Below are positions 33,533-41,924 of a stretch of DNA of 57,358 nucleotides, piece after piece. The notes beneath the pieces are model-generated. The model was not told the origin of the DNA, ran no database searches, and was given only the letters and a program-made list of their open reading frames with translations. The stretch is from an uncultured Eubacterium sp. (GTDB lineage Bacteria; Bacillota; Clostridia; Lachnospirales; Lachnospiraceae). The position numbers and the translations under genes were made by a program. Numbering within the stretch: the first letter of the stretch is position 1; each line of letters opens with the position of its first letter. The DNA lies in NCBI GenBank assembly GCA_910586225.1, contig CAJUIL010000026.1, forward strand, positions 1-57,358, read 5' to 3'.

Positions 33533-35434
33533 TTACTCCGCAGAGATAACCTTCTCCATCTGCATAATCTTTCCGGTTTTTAATACCCTGCAGTCAGAAA
33601 ACTCATCGCTGTTTGTCAAAAGCACCGCTGAAGTCGTGCTGTATCCTGCTGCTTTGATCTTTCCTATATCAAACGTCATCAGCTTTTGTCCCGCACGTAC
33701 CTTATCGCCTTCCTGAACGAGCGTCGTAAACCCGTCACCCTTCATCTTTACCGTATCCACACCGACATGGATCAGTACTTCCATACCTCCTGGGCCACTG
33801 ACACCGATGGCGTGCTTTGTTTCCGTCACCGACGAAACGACGCCGTCAAAAGGCGCAACGACTTCACCAAGCTCCGGCTCAATGCCAACGCCATCTCCTA
33901 ATACACCAGACGCAAATGTCTCATCCGGAATCTGCTCTCTTGGTATCACATTACCCCGTATCGGAGCATAGATCACCCGTTCCGCCTGATCGGCCGCGGC
34001 ATCCTGCAACGCGCTGCTGTCCGCTGTCGCTGTTTCCTTATTCTGCTGTGTCTCCTCATCCCGGTATCCAAACATCCAAGTCAGCGTAAACGAAACCCCT
34101 GTCGCGATCGCCATCATTAAAATATACTGCACCGGCATACTTAAGCACAGCAGCACACCGAACAGCCCGGTAACACCTGTTCCACTAGCGCCAAGTCTCG
34201 TCACCGAAGCAAACAGGGCACCGCAGGCGCCTCCTGCGCAGCCGCAGACAAACGGTTTAAAGAAGCGCATATTTACACCAAAGATCGCAGGCTCCGTAAT
34301 ACCCATAAACGCACTGAAAGCTGAAGGCAGCGCCATAGATTTGATCCTTGTATTTTTTGTTTTCAGAGCAACTGCCAGCGTCGCCGCGCCCTGTGCCAGA
34401 TTCGCCGCGGATGCCAGCGGAAGCCAGTATGTAACGCCATATTGGGCGAGCTGCCCTACATCGATGATCGTATACATATGATGCACGCCCGCCACAACGG
34501 TCGGCGCGTACAGCGCACCCATTACAAAGCTGCCGATCCCAAGCGGAAGCGCGATCAGCCATTGAATCCCGCTGATGATCCCGTTTTCAATAACGACAAA
34601 TACCGGACCGATCACCGAATAGGTCAGATAGCCTGTTACAAATACGCTGACCAGCGGCGTCACAAACAGGTCAAACATTTCCGGTACAACTTTATGCAGC
34701 TTCTTTTCTACCATACACATAACCCAGACCGCGATAATGACTGGAATGACATGGCCCTGATAGCCGATCAGGTCGATCTCATACAATCCGAACCATACGC
34801 TCTGTCTGACCTGTACGCCTTGCGTCGCAACCGTCCAGGCATTCTGCAGATCCGGATGGATCATCAGCATCCCGATGACCGCGCCTAAGTACGCGTTGCC
34901 GCCAAAAGCCTTTGCCGCGCTTGTCGCGATCAAGATTGGCAGAAACGTATAAGCCACATTGCTGAATAATTTTGCAAATACAAACAAAGAACTTTCCGTA
35001 TTCAGCGACACGAACCCGTTGCTTACCATAAAGTTCAGCGCTTCCATAATACCCATCAAAAACCCGCTTGCCACGATCGCAGGAATAATAGGTACGAAAA
35101 TATCGCCAAGCGTCTTGATCGCCCGTTTGAAAATATTCTGCTGCGCTGCCGCCGCCTGCTTTACTTCCGCCTTGGTAGCCGCGGAAAGGCCGGACACCTG
35201 CAAAAATTCATCATACACCTTATTCACTGTCCCAGTACCAAGAATGATCTGAAGCTGGCCGGAAGCGAAAAACACACCCTTTACACCTTCCAGCTCCTCT
35301 ACCGCCTTGCTGTCGCACTTATTGTTATCCGCGATCACAAGCCGAAGCCGCGTCGCACAGTGCGCCGCCGATATGAGATTTTCCTTTTTTCCCACCTTGT
35401 CATAGATCTGCTCTGCGACCTTTCGATAATCCAT
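33533..35434 (-). CDS. scrA: sucrose-type PTS EIIBCA permease
   Basis: 633 aa. Residues 1-85 are EIIB with the phospho-cysteine in AAHCATRLRLV. Residues about 105-470 are EIIC with IGYQGHVIPVI, GVHHMYTIIDV and GITEPAIFGVNMRFFKPFV. A linker leads to EIIA (about 500-633) with IAPIRG-like and VLIHVGVDTVKMKGDGF (phospho-His). It imports and phosphorylates a disaccharide; the EIIC sequence looks sucrose-like, though beta-glucoside or trehalose specificity cannot be excluded. It follows the MBL hydrolase gene by 39 bases and shares its LacI-controlled promoter. The cognate scrB is broken, so the fate of the imported sugar phosphate is open. Confidence 0.82.
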   Translation of the reverse strand: MDYRKVAEQIYDKVGKKENLISAAHCATRLRLVIADNNKCDSKAVEELEGVKGVFFASGQLQIILGTGTVNKVYDEFLQVSGLSAATKAEVKQAAAAQQNIFKRAIKTLGDIFVPIIPAIVASGFLMGIMEALNFMVSNGFVSLNTESSLFVFAKLFSNVAYTFLPILIATSAAKAFGGNAYLGAVIGMLMIHPDLQNAWTVATQGVQVRQSVWFGLYEIDLIGYQGHVIPVIIAVWVMCMVEKKLHKVVPEMFDLFVTPLVSVFVTGYLTYSVIGPVFVVIENGIISGIQWLIALPLGIGSFVMGALYAPTVVAGVHHMYTIIDVGQLAQYGVTYWLPLASAANLAQGAATLAVALKTKNTRIKSMALPSAFSAFMGITEPAIFGVNMRFFKPFVCGCAGGACGALFASVTRLGASGTGVTGLFGVLLCLSMPVQYILMMAIATGVSFTLTWMFGYRDEETQQNKETATADSSALQDAAADQAERVIYAPIRGNVIPREQIPDETFASGVLGDGVGIEPELGEVVAPFDGVVSSVTETKHAIGVSGPGGMEVLIHVGVDTVKMKGDGFTTLVQEGDKVRAGQKLMTFDIGKIKAAGYSTTSAVLLTNSDEFSDCRVLKTGKIMQMEKVISAE

Positions 35435-35473
35435 AATTTCCTCTCTTTCTGCGTCTGCTCTGCATTTTCTTTC

Positions 35474-36307
35474 CTAAAATACAACCTTCATCCCGTCATA
35501 TGCCGCTATCATACCATGTTCCTCTGCAAATGCTTCCAGCTGCTCATGTGTCATTTCCCCGTTATGCGAAAAATGATTGATCACCTTCACCGTATCCTGA
35601 TCCACGCATCCTTGCTCCTTGAGCAGCCTTATAAACGCAAGCCCGTCTTGCAGTCCCATATGATAGCCGCCTATCTGCTTTTTCCCCATCGTAGCGTCCA
35701 GCGACACCAGATCATACTGATGGCTGAAAATGCAGTCCCATGCCTGCGCGCTTAGTCCCGCGCCTGTATCATGCCCATACAAAAGGCATTTTCCATCCTT
35801 CTCAATAATGTAAATAAAACATAACTCTCTTTTATCATGGTCAGCCGGAACCGGAATAATATGATACCCGTCCGCCATAAAATCCGCAAACGGCGCAAGC
35901 CGTACAAACCGGACAGCCTCATCCAGCGGATGCACACGGAAACGGTCAATAAGCACCGCGTCGTAAAACGCCTTTTCTACCGCCTCATTCCCGTAAACGT
36001 GCAGCATCCCCTTAGCATTGTGCCCAAAATGCTCGTGCCGATGGATCAGCTCAACCGGAAAAAAATGATCCATATGCGAATGGGTAACAAGCAAATGCTG
36101 GATCTGTCCAAGCTGGAGCGAATAGCTGAGCGCGTGTGTATAGGTATCCGGCGGAAAATCGATTAATAGTCTGCCGTCTACGATCGACTGCGTGCGCGTG
36201 CGAAGCTCCTTCCCGCCAACCTGCCTGGCCCTTTTGCATATTTCACATTCACAAAACAATGCCGGCCAGCCCTCCGCTGCGGCTGTGCCTAAATATTGAA
36301 GCTCCAT
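35474..36307 (-). CDS. PhnP-like MBL-fold hydrolase
   Basis: 277 aa from the ATG at 36307, preceded by GAGGAGGAT. It has the metallo-beta-lactamase motif THSHMDH, later YGHDTGAG and INHFSHNGEMTHEQL, and an N-terminal zinc-type site with CECEICKRAR as in PhnP-like cyclic phosphodiesterases. The in-frame extension to 36391 crosses the promoter and is rejected. It is the first gene of an operon with the PTS permease, opposite a LacI regulator. The UlaG precedent (an MBL-fold enzyme acting on a PTS-imported substrate) suggests it acts on the imported phospho-sugar; this is inference. Confidence 0.82.
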   Translation of the reverse strand: MELQYLGTAAAEGWPALFCECEICKRARQVGGKELRTRTQSIVDGRLLIDFPPDTYTHALSYSLQLGQIQHLLVTHSHMDHFFPVELIHRHEHFGHNAKGMLHVYGNEAVEKAFYDAVLIDRFRVHPLDEAVRFVRLAPFADFMADGYHIIPVPADHDKRELCFIYIIEKDGKCLLYGHDTGAGLSAQAWDCIFSHQYDLVSLDATMGKKQIGGYHMGLQDGLAFIRLLKEQGCVDQDTVKVINHFSHNGEMTHEQLEAFAEEHGMIAAYDGMKVVF

Positions 36308-36349
36308 AAATATCCTCCTCTCAATGCTTATCTCATAACTAGTTTCAGA

Positions 36350-36367
36350 ACTAGTTAAGTTACCGGT
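36350..36367. promoter_or_regulatory. operator candidate 1 for the divergent LacI regulator
   Basis: ACTAGTTAAGTTACCGGT lies immediately downstream of the -10 box of the MBL-PTS operon, where bound repressor would block initiation. Its reverse complement recurs with 2 mismatches at 36553-36570 next to the regulator's own promoter. The core ACCGGT has the central CG typical of LacI operators. Confidence 0.65.
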
Positions 36368-36381
36368 TACTTTCTGGATAT

Positions 36382-36410
36382 ATATTAACACAGATCCCAG
36401 GATGTGTCAA
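36382..36410 (-). promoter_or_regulatory. promoter of the MBL-PTS operon
   Basis: On the minus strand a perfect TTGACA (36410-36405) and TAATAT (36387-36382) are spaced by 17 bases, about 75 bases before the start codon, with operator candidate 1 directly after the -10. Confidence 0.75.
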
Positions 36411-36451
36411 TCAGTTTTGCAAAAAATCATGCCCGCCTATTCCACAAGAAT

Positions 36452-36545
36452 GTAACAGTTCAGACAAGCTGACCTGTTACCTGCAAAAATACATGGAAAA
36501 TCGCTTCACGATGGGATGTTTACACTCCAGAATCATGTTGTTACG
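36452..36545. repeat. dispersed hairpin repeat, copy 3
   Basis: About 94 bases starting GTAACAGTTCAGACAAGCTG and continuing with ATCGCTTCACGAT and ACTCCAGAATCATGTTGTTACG, colinear with the reverse complement of copy 1 but lacking its last hairpin. It occupies the middle of the divergent MBL/LacI promoter region without touching either promoter. Confidence 0.78.
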
Positions 36546-36552
36546 CTAGAAT

Positions 36553-36570
36553 ACCGGTTACTTAACCAGT
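36553..36570. promoter_or_regulatory. operator candidate 2, upstream of the LacI regulator
   Basis: ACCGGTTACTTAACCAGT is the inverted counterpart of the site at 36350-36367 (16 of 18 positions match). It ends 10 bases upstream of the -35 of the regulator gene, consistent with autoregulation or DNA looping between the two sites. Confidence 0.65.
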
Positions 36571-36580
36571 TATTTTGGGG

Positions 36581-36609
36581 TTGATTTCCCCCTCGCCTCC
36601 TGCTATACT
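36581..36609 (+). promoter_or_regulatory. promoter of the LacI regulator
   Basis: TTGATT (36581-36586) and TATACT (36604-36609) with 17-base spacing, about 28 bases before the start codon. Confidence 0.65.
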
Positions 36610-36637
36610 GACATTAAGATAACTGGAGGAACTTCTC

Positions 36638-37675
36638 ATGGATGAAAAAAAAGATAAAAAAAAGATCACCTTCGCAGATATTGCGAAATATACAAACTTT
36701 TCCAAAACAACGATATCCCGGTATTTTAACAATCCGGATTCACTTACGATAGAAAACCAGGAGATCATCGCAAAGGCGCTGACTGACCTAGACTACAAAG
36801 AAAACAAACTCGCCAAGGTGTTTGCAAACGGAAAAAGTGAATTTGTCGGCATTATCGTGCCAAACCTGTACCTGCATTATTATGCGGAGATGCTGAATCA
36901 GATCTTGAACACGTATGAAACCTATGGCTATAAATTCCTCATTTTCACAAGCAAAAGCGGCGAAGAAGCGGAACGCAAATATCTCCATGAGCTGCTCGCC
37001 TACCGGATTGAGGGCATGATCATTTTAAGCCACACCCTTCCATCCAAAGAGCTTGCTGACTGCGGTATCCCTGTTGTTGGGATCGAGCGCGAGGATCAGT
37101 ATATCAACAGTGTCAACACGGACAACTATATGGGCGCCGTACAAGCGACAAGCCTTTTGATCAAGAATCGCTGCGATGTATTGCTGCATATCAATTCTAT
37201 GGTCGCAAAGGATGTGCCGTCATACGGACGTATCCGGGGATTTCTGGATACCTGCAGCGAGTATGGCATCCGGCACGAATTGATCCAGCGGGACCTTGGC
37301 CATTCCCACAAACAGATCCATGCATCCATGTCGGAGGTCTATACCTATATCAAAGAAAAATACCCGCATCAGAAAAAGGGGCTGTTCCTTTCCAATGACA
37401 CACACGCCAACAGTATGCTAAACACCATTGTCCGGGAGCACGGCGGCTGGCCTGATGAATATCGTATGATCGGCTTTGACGATTCCCCTGCAGCCAGCCA
37501 AGCGATATTTCCGATCAGCACGATCGGCCAGCAGATCGACAAAATTGCCTGCGAAGCGATGTCCCTGCTTGTAGCGCTGATGGAGGAGCAAAAAAAACGC
37601 CGTCCAAAACCGCAGACCGAACTCGTGCACAAAAATATCACCCCTGTTTTCATCCGGCGGGAAACTACCGACTGA
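36638..37675 (+). CDS. LacI-family regulator of the MBL-PTS operon
   Basis: 345 aa: helix-turn-helix ITFADIAKYTNFSKTTISRYF with hinge KALTDLDYKENKLA, then an effector domain (FVGIIVPNLYLHYYAEML; VVGIEREDQYINSVNTDN; GFDDSPAASQAIFPISTI). TrEhalose-type or sucrose-type LacI repressors look similar; the ligand is probably a phosphorylated sugar brought in by the PTS. GGAGGAA precedes the ATG. It is divergent from the MBL-PTS operon and the two matched operator candidates support local control. Its stop is 5 bases from the convergent FAD reductase stop. Confidence 0.9.
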   Translation: MDEKKDKKKITFADIAKYTNFSKTTISRYFNNPDSLTIENQEIIAKALTDLDYKENKLAKVFANGKSEFVGIIVPNLYLHYYAEMLNQILNTYETYGYKFLIFTSKSGEEAERKYLHELLAYRIEGMIILSHTLPSKELADCGIPVVGIEREDQYINSVNTDNYMGAVQATSLLIKNRCDVLLHINSMVAKDVPSYGRIRGFLDTCSEYGIRHELIQRDLGHSHKQIHASMSEVYTYIKEKYPHQKKGLFLSNDTHANSMLNTIVREHGGWPDEYRMIGFDDSPAASQAIFPISTIGQQIDKIACEAMSLLVALMEEQKKRRPKPQTELVHKNITPVFIRRETTD

Positions 37676-37680
37676 TCGTG

Positions 37681-38703
37681 CTACTCCATCTCCCGAAAAG
37701 TACCCGCCATCGCTCCTACCAGGCTCCACTGGCGCTGCATATACGACTGCATCGCCTCTGTCTCGCGGCGGTAATACGCGTATATCCGCTCCAAGCTGCC
37801 AAAATACCGCGCCGCCGCACAGGCTGCATGATAACCGCTTTCCATCGCCGCGGAGATGCCCTCGCCCATCGGATTCAAAAAACCAGCCGCCTCTCCGGCA
37901 AATAAAATACGGTTCATCCCATAATCAATCTGACATCCTGGACGTATCTGCGGCATCAGCCATTTCTCCGATTTCAGCTGTTGATCCAGCCGCAGTCCGT
38001 GCTGCTGCTCCATATATGTAAGAAACCTGTGATAATAATACGATATCCTGCCCGTATCCTTTACGGCAACTCCCAAAACAATCCTATCATCCTTTACATT
38101 AAACCACGCGTCATATTCCGACAGCTCCGGCTGCAGATACGCGTAAAAATAATGCGGATCGAGGTCTGCGGTCCCCTGATGAAAGGTCTGGTAGGTCGTG
38201 ATAAACGACGGAGAAGCTTTCCATATCTGGTACTTTAACGTCCCGGCCACACCCTCACAGTCAATAACATATCTGGCCTGCTCCGCACGCCTTCCACGGA
38301 GCTTCACAGTCACACAATGCTCCTCCTGCTCACAAGCGAGCACGATCGTATCATCACATACCTGCGCTCCGTGCGCCTGCGCTTTTTTCGTCAGCCAAGC
38401 GTCAAACGTACTGCGCCAGACGTTCAGCCCATCCTGCTCAAAGCGGTATTCCTTACCCCTGTCATTGGTAAAGATCATACCACGGTTGTCCGCAGGCGTA
38501 CACGTCACAGACGCAGGTACCTGCTCGCCGAAATAACGCTCCACCAGCCCCATTGTCTTTTGGATCAAAATACCGGAACAGGATTTATAACGCGGTATCT
38601 TAAACTTTTCCACCAGCAGCACCTGGCGCCCGGCTTCTGCCAATACCTTTGCCGCGGTACTGCCAGCCGGACCAGCGCCAATCACAATCACATCGTACAT
38701 CAT
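37681..38703 (-). CDS. FAD-dependent oxidoreductase, geranylgeranyl-reductase type
   Basis: 340 aa with the Rossmann FAD-binding motif VIVIGAGPAGSTAAKVLAEAG, a second motif RILFAGEAAGFLNPMGEGISAAMESG (FAD ribityl binding) and PRYKSCSGILI near the flavin. This is the layout of geranylgeranyl reductase-like/FixC-type flavoproteins acting on hydrophobic polyprenyl or aromatic substrates. Substrate unknown. It lies 12 bases downstream of the AAA-ATPase gene. Confidence 0.85.
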   Translation of the reverse strand: MMYDVIVIGAGPAGSTAAKVLAEAGRQVLLVEKFKIPRYKSCSGILIQKTMGLVERYFGEQVPASVTCTPADNRGMIFTNDRGKEYRFEQDGLNVWRSTFDAWLTKKAQAHGAQVCDDTIVLACEQEEHCVTVKLRGRRAEQARYVIDCEGVAGTLKYQIWKASPSFITTYQTFHQGTADLDPHYFYAYLQPELSEYDAWFNVKDDRIVLGVAVKDTGRISYYYHRFLTYMEQQHGLRLDQQLKSEKWLMPQIRPGCQIDYGMNRILFAGEAAGFLNPMGEGISAAMESGYHAACAAARYFGSLERIYAYYRRETEAMQSYMQRQWSLVGAMAGTFREME

Positions 38704-38715
38704 AAGCTCTCCATT

Positions 38716-40416
38716 TCATCCTTCTTCTGCAAGCTTTACCAGACAATCCTTTCCATAAAACGCAATCCCATACTGCGCCGTCTTTTCATAGCCGTCATCC
38801 CTTAACTCCCTTACATACTGTCTGTCCCGCATCTGTACTAACGCTTCCTTGGCAGCCTGTTCCATATCCTGGAACCGCCTGGCCACCTTAAACTCTATGA
38901 CAAACGCCTCTTTTCGTCTCGTTAACGGACGAATATACAAATCGCTGCGCCCAGTCCCGCATTCCCGGTTTGACCTGACTACATAACCATGCATACCCGA
39001 CAAGATCCCAAGCAGAAATCCATGATAAAAGCTCTCGTACGCATCATGAAAGCTTATCGTTTCCATTAAAAGCTCAGCTATTTCCTCCTCTAGTATCCCT
39101 GTATCATGCTCCAGCAGCGCTGTAAACAACCGTGTCCGATCCTTTGCCTTCACCTTTTCTTCAAACCAGTTAAGTATTTTTGTCCGGAAAATATATCTTA
39201 CCTCTTTATTTGGGATTTCAAATACTGCCCAAAGCTGGTCCTGTGCATCCATCCGCTCCGACACCTTTCGGAAATACCCGGTAAAAAGCATAAAATTCCA
39301 CAAATAATCCATCGAACGATAGACTTCCTCATAGGTAACATCCTCATGTACTGGTTTTGCCACGCTTTTTCCCTCGATCAGCGCCTCAAGCTCCTCCTTT
39401 GTCCCGCTGTCCGCCCGTTCAAGCATCGTACGCACAATGCTGTTGGAGCTTGTATTCGCCCAGTAAGCAGACGGAAACGCCGTATCGTCTGCCAGCATAT
39501 CTTTGATATAGCGCACAACACTCCACGGATTGTATATACGCGTATTCCCGAAAATGTACCCATCATACCATTCCTTTATTATTTCATATTTATGCTCCAG
39601 CTTAAAATCCGTGCAGATCTTTTCTACCTCTTCTTCTGTAAAGCCAAAATGCTCTCCATAATTTTTATTTAATACCGAAATGATCTCCAGGTTATTCATC
39701 CCTGTAAAAATGCTTTCCTTAGAAATACGCAGGCATCCTGTAAGAACCGCAAGTTCCAGACTAGCATTCGTCTTAAGCGCCGATTCAAACACAGAGCGCA
39801 GGAAGCTTACCATCTCTTCATAAAATCCTTCAAAAAAAGCGTTTTCCAGCGGTACATCGTATTCATCGATCAAAAGAACGGCTTTTTTTCCATAATATTG
39901 CTCCAAGCATTCCGACAGAAATTTTAAAGAATCGCTGACACTTTCCCTGTCAGCCCTTTCCCATACAAGCTCCTCATATCTGGCTCTGCACTTTTTTGAC
40001 ATTGCCCCCTGCATAACAAACTGATGACGTTCAAATTCCCCTGCAATCTGACGGACCAGCATTCGGTATGCTAAGTCAAAATCCGGCTGCTTGGCCGATT
40101 TCAGCGAAAGGCTGATGACTGGATACTGGCCCATATGGGACAAATATTTCTCCCCTGTATGCATGATCTTAAGACCGTTAAATAAATTACTATGGTCCTT
40201 TTTCGTCCCGTCTGCATTTCTCGCGTCCTCGAAAAAATATTGCAGCATACTTAGATTCAGCGTTTTCCCAAACCTGCGTGGACGTGCAAACAAGTTCACG
40301 GCACCCTTTTTCTCCAGCAGCTCCCGTATCAGAAGCGTTTTATCCACATAATAATACCCTCTTGTCACAAGCATCTCAAAATTATCCACCCCTATCGGCA
40401 ATGGCTTGTCATCCAT
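38716..40416 (-). CDS. AAA-ATPase-like / PD-(D/E)XK nuclease-like protein
   Basis: 566 aa. The N-terminal part matches the AAA-ATPase-like family found in gut anaerobes: PIGVDNFEMLVTRGYYYVDKT, NLFARPRRFGKTLNLSML (degenerate P-loop) and KKAVLLIDEYDVPLENA. The C-terminal part has RSDLYIRP and AFVIEFKVARRF, the PD-(D/E)XK_9-type core (D...ExK). These occur in multiple copies in Bacteroidetes and Clostridia; function is not established and a defence or mobile-element link is often suspected. It is probably co-transcribed with the FAD reductase. Confidence 0.85.
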   Translation of the reverse strand: MDDKPLPIGVDNFEMLVTRGYYYVDKTLLIRELLEKKGAVNLFARPRRFGKTLNLSMLQYFFEDARNADGTKKDHSNLFNGLKIMHTGEKYLSHMGQYPVISLSLKSAKQPDFDLAYRMLVRQIAGEFERHQFVMQGAMSKKCRARYEELVWERADRESVSDSLKFLSECLEQYYGKKAVLLIDEYDVPLENAFFEGFYEEMVSFLRSVFESALKTNASLELAVLTGCLRISKESIFTGMNNLEIISVLNKNYGEHFGFTEEEVEKICTDFKLEHKYEIIKEWYDGYIFGNTRIYNPWSVVRYIKDMLADDTAFPSAYWANTSSNSIVRTMLERADSGTKEELEALIEGKSVAKPVHEDVTYEEVYRSMDYLWNFMLFTGYFRKVSERMDAQDQLWAVFEIPNKEVRYIFRTKILNWFEEKVKAKDRTRLFTALLEHDTGILEEEIAELLMETISFHDAYESFYHGFLLGILSGMHGYVVRSNRECGTGRSDLYIRPLTRRKEAFVIEFKVARRFQDMEQAAKEALVQMRDRQYVRELRDDGYEKTAQYGIAFYGKDCLVKLAEEG

Positions 40417-40535
40417 CCTGTCCGCCTCCTGTCCTTTTTATGGATTATAACATATAAATGACCGCGGAATACACTAAAATTAATTTTACACTATGATTCT
40501 GCCTTCAAATCACGTATTTTTATGATACAAAGAAA

Positions 40536-40555
40536 TGCGACACTCTGCTGTCACA
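40536..40555. promoter_or_regulatory. inverted repeat, possible WYL-regulator operator
   Basis: TGCGACA (40536-40542) and TGTCACA (40549-40555) form an imperfect inverted repeat with a 6-base centre, about 40 bases before the start of the two-gene operon encoding the WYL regulator. Confidence 0.35.
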
Positions 40556-40596
40556 TTCCTGATGGTATTATGATCAAAATGAAAGGAGAACCGCAT

Positions 40597-40983
40597 ATGC
40601 CATTTACAGAACTATGCATTTACCAGGTCAAACCGCAAAAGATCGCAGAATTTGAGGCTCTGCTGCCAAAAATCCAGACCTTGATGGAACAGCAAACGGG
40701 CCTGCTTTTGCTCCGTTTTGCAAAAAGAGAATATCATATCGATATGGATCAGATCAAAGAAGGACTGCCGCCTAAAAAGCTCACACGGATCGTGAAAAGC
40801 ATGAAATATATGCTCTATTGGGAGTTTGATACTAAAGAAAGCTACGGTGCCGCGCAGAAAAATCTCTATGAAAGTTATTGGAAAGCGATCGAAAAATGCT
40901 TAGTCGTACCGCATGACAAATATTTAGGAGAGGGGCTGTTTTCCTGGGATCCGCATAGCGAAAGCCGCCAGAAGGCAGAGTGA
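40597..40983 (+). CDS. small ABM/dimeric alpha-beta barrel-like protein
   Basis: 128 aa from the ATG at 40597, supported by AAAGGAGA 8 bases upstream; the in-frame extension to 40522 lacks such a site. The pattern FTELCIYQVKPQKIAEFEALLPKIQ...GLLLLRFAKREY...YMLYWEFDTKESYGAAQ resembles antibiotic-biosynthesis-monooxygenase-type stress-response proteins. No catalytic residues can be assigned. It is followed 4 bases later by the WYL regulator, so it is the probable partner or target of that regulator. Confidence 0.6.
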   Translation: MPFTELCIYQVKPQKIAEFEALLPKIQTLMEQQTGLLLLRFAKREYHIDMDQIKEGLPPKKLTRIVKSMKYMLYWEFDTKESYGAAQKNLYESYWKAIEKCLVVPHDKYLGEGLFSWDPHSESRQKAE

Positions 40984-40987
40984 CGCA

Positions 40988-41896
40988 ATGCAGATAGACA
41001 GGCTGATCCAGATCATATTCCTACTGCTAAGTCATCAAAGCATGACAGCAAAGCAGCTGGCGGAGGAATTTGGCGTATCTACACGCACGATATACCGGGA
41101 TATCAATATTCTTTCCATCGCTGGAATACCAATCACATCGCAAAAAGGCTATGGCGGAGGATTGTCCTTACTAAAGGGCTTTTCTTTGGACAAGTCTTAT
41201 TTTACAAAAGCAGAACAGGGCAATATCATCCGGGCGCTGCAGATCTTGAAATCGTCCAATTATCCTGACGCGGAAAAAACCTTAAACAAGGCTGCCGGAC
41301 TATTCAGCCACAATTTGCAATCCGAATGGCTGGAAATTGACTTTTCCTGTTGGGGCAGCCCAGAAAAAGAACGCAGCAGCATTACTGCTCTGGAGCGTGC
41401 GGTGATCAATAAGTATGTCATAACCTTTACGTATCTGCATTCCGAGCTGACTGTAGCGGAGCAGGTCGTTGAGCCATTAAAGCTGGTTTTTAAATCACAC
41501 GCTTGGTATTTGATTGGCTATTCCAGATACAAGCAGGATATCCGTACTTATAAAATGTCCCGTATCAGAAACCTGCAGATCACAAACGAGCTGTTTGACC
41601 GCGAGCTGCCAAAGGATTTTTCGCTTACGCCCGCTTACAAGGAAACATACAACATCCCCGTCTTTAAGCTGCATTTTTCTGAAAAGATCGCATATAAGGT
41701 TTACGACGAATTTCAGGAGCAGTATATAAAAAAGCTAGAGGACGGTACACTGGAGGTAACCTTCCGCTATCAGCTAAGTGAATGGACATTTTTGTACCTG
41801 CTCTCGTTCGGCGAATATGTTGAAATCCTAGAGCCGATAGAGGCACGGGAAATCTTAAAGGAAAAAGCCAGAAAAATACTATCCCGGTACGAATAG
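40988..41896 (+). CDS. WYL-domain transcriptional regulator (YafY type)
   Basis: 302 aa: N-terminal helix-turn-helix (LIQIIFLLLSHQSMTAKQLAEE, VSTRTIYRDINILSIAGIPI, KGYGGGLSLL), a WYL domain around residues 140-210 (LKLVFKSHAWYLIGYSRYKQDIRTYKMSRI) and a C-terminal WCX-like extension. WYL domains sense small ligands or nucleic acids. It is co-transcribed with the ABM-like gene and converges on the lysR gene. Confidence 0.9.
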   Translation: MQIDRLIQIIFLLLSHQSMTAKQLAEEFGVSTRTIYRDINILSIAGIPITSQKGYGGGLSLLKGFSLDKSYFTKAEQGNIIRALQILKSSNYPDAEKTLNKAAGLFSHNLQSEWLEIDFSCWGSPEKERSSITALERAVINKYVITFTYLHSELTVAEQVVEPLKLVFKSHAWYLIGYSRYKQDIRTYKMSRIRNLQITNELFDRELPKDFSLTPAYKETYNIPVFKLHFSEKIAYKVYDEFQEQYIKKLEDGTLEVTFRYQLSEWTFLYLLSFGEYVEILEPIEAREILKEKARKILSRYE

Positions 41897-41924
41897 CGCT
41901 GCCATTCGAATACGCATAGAATCG

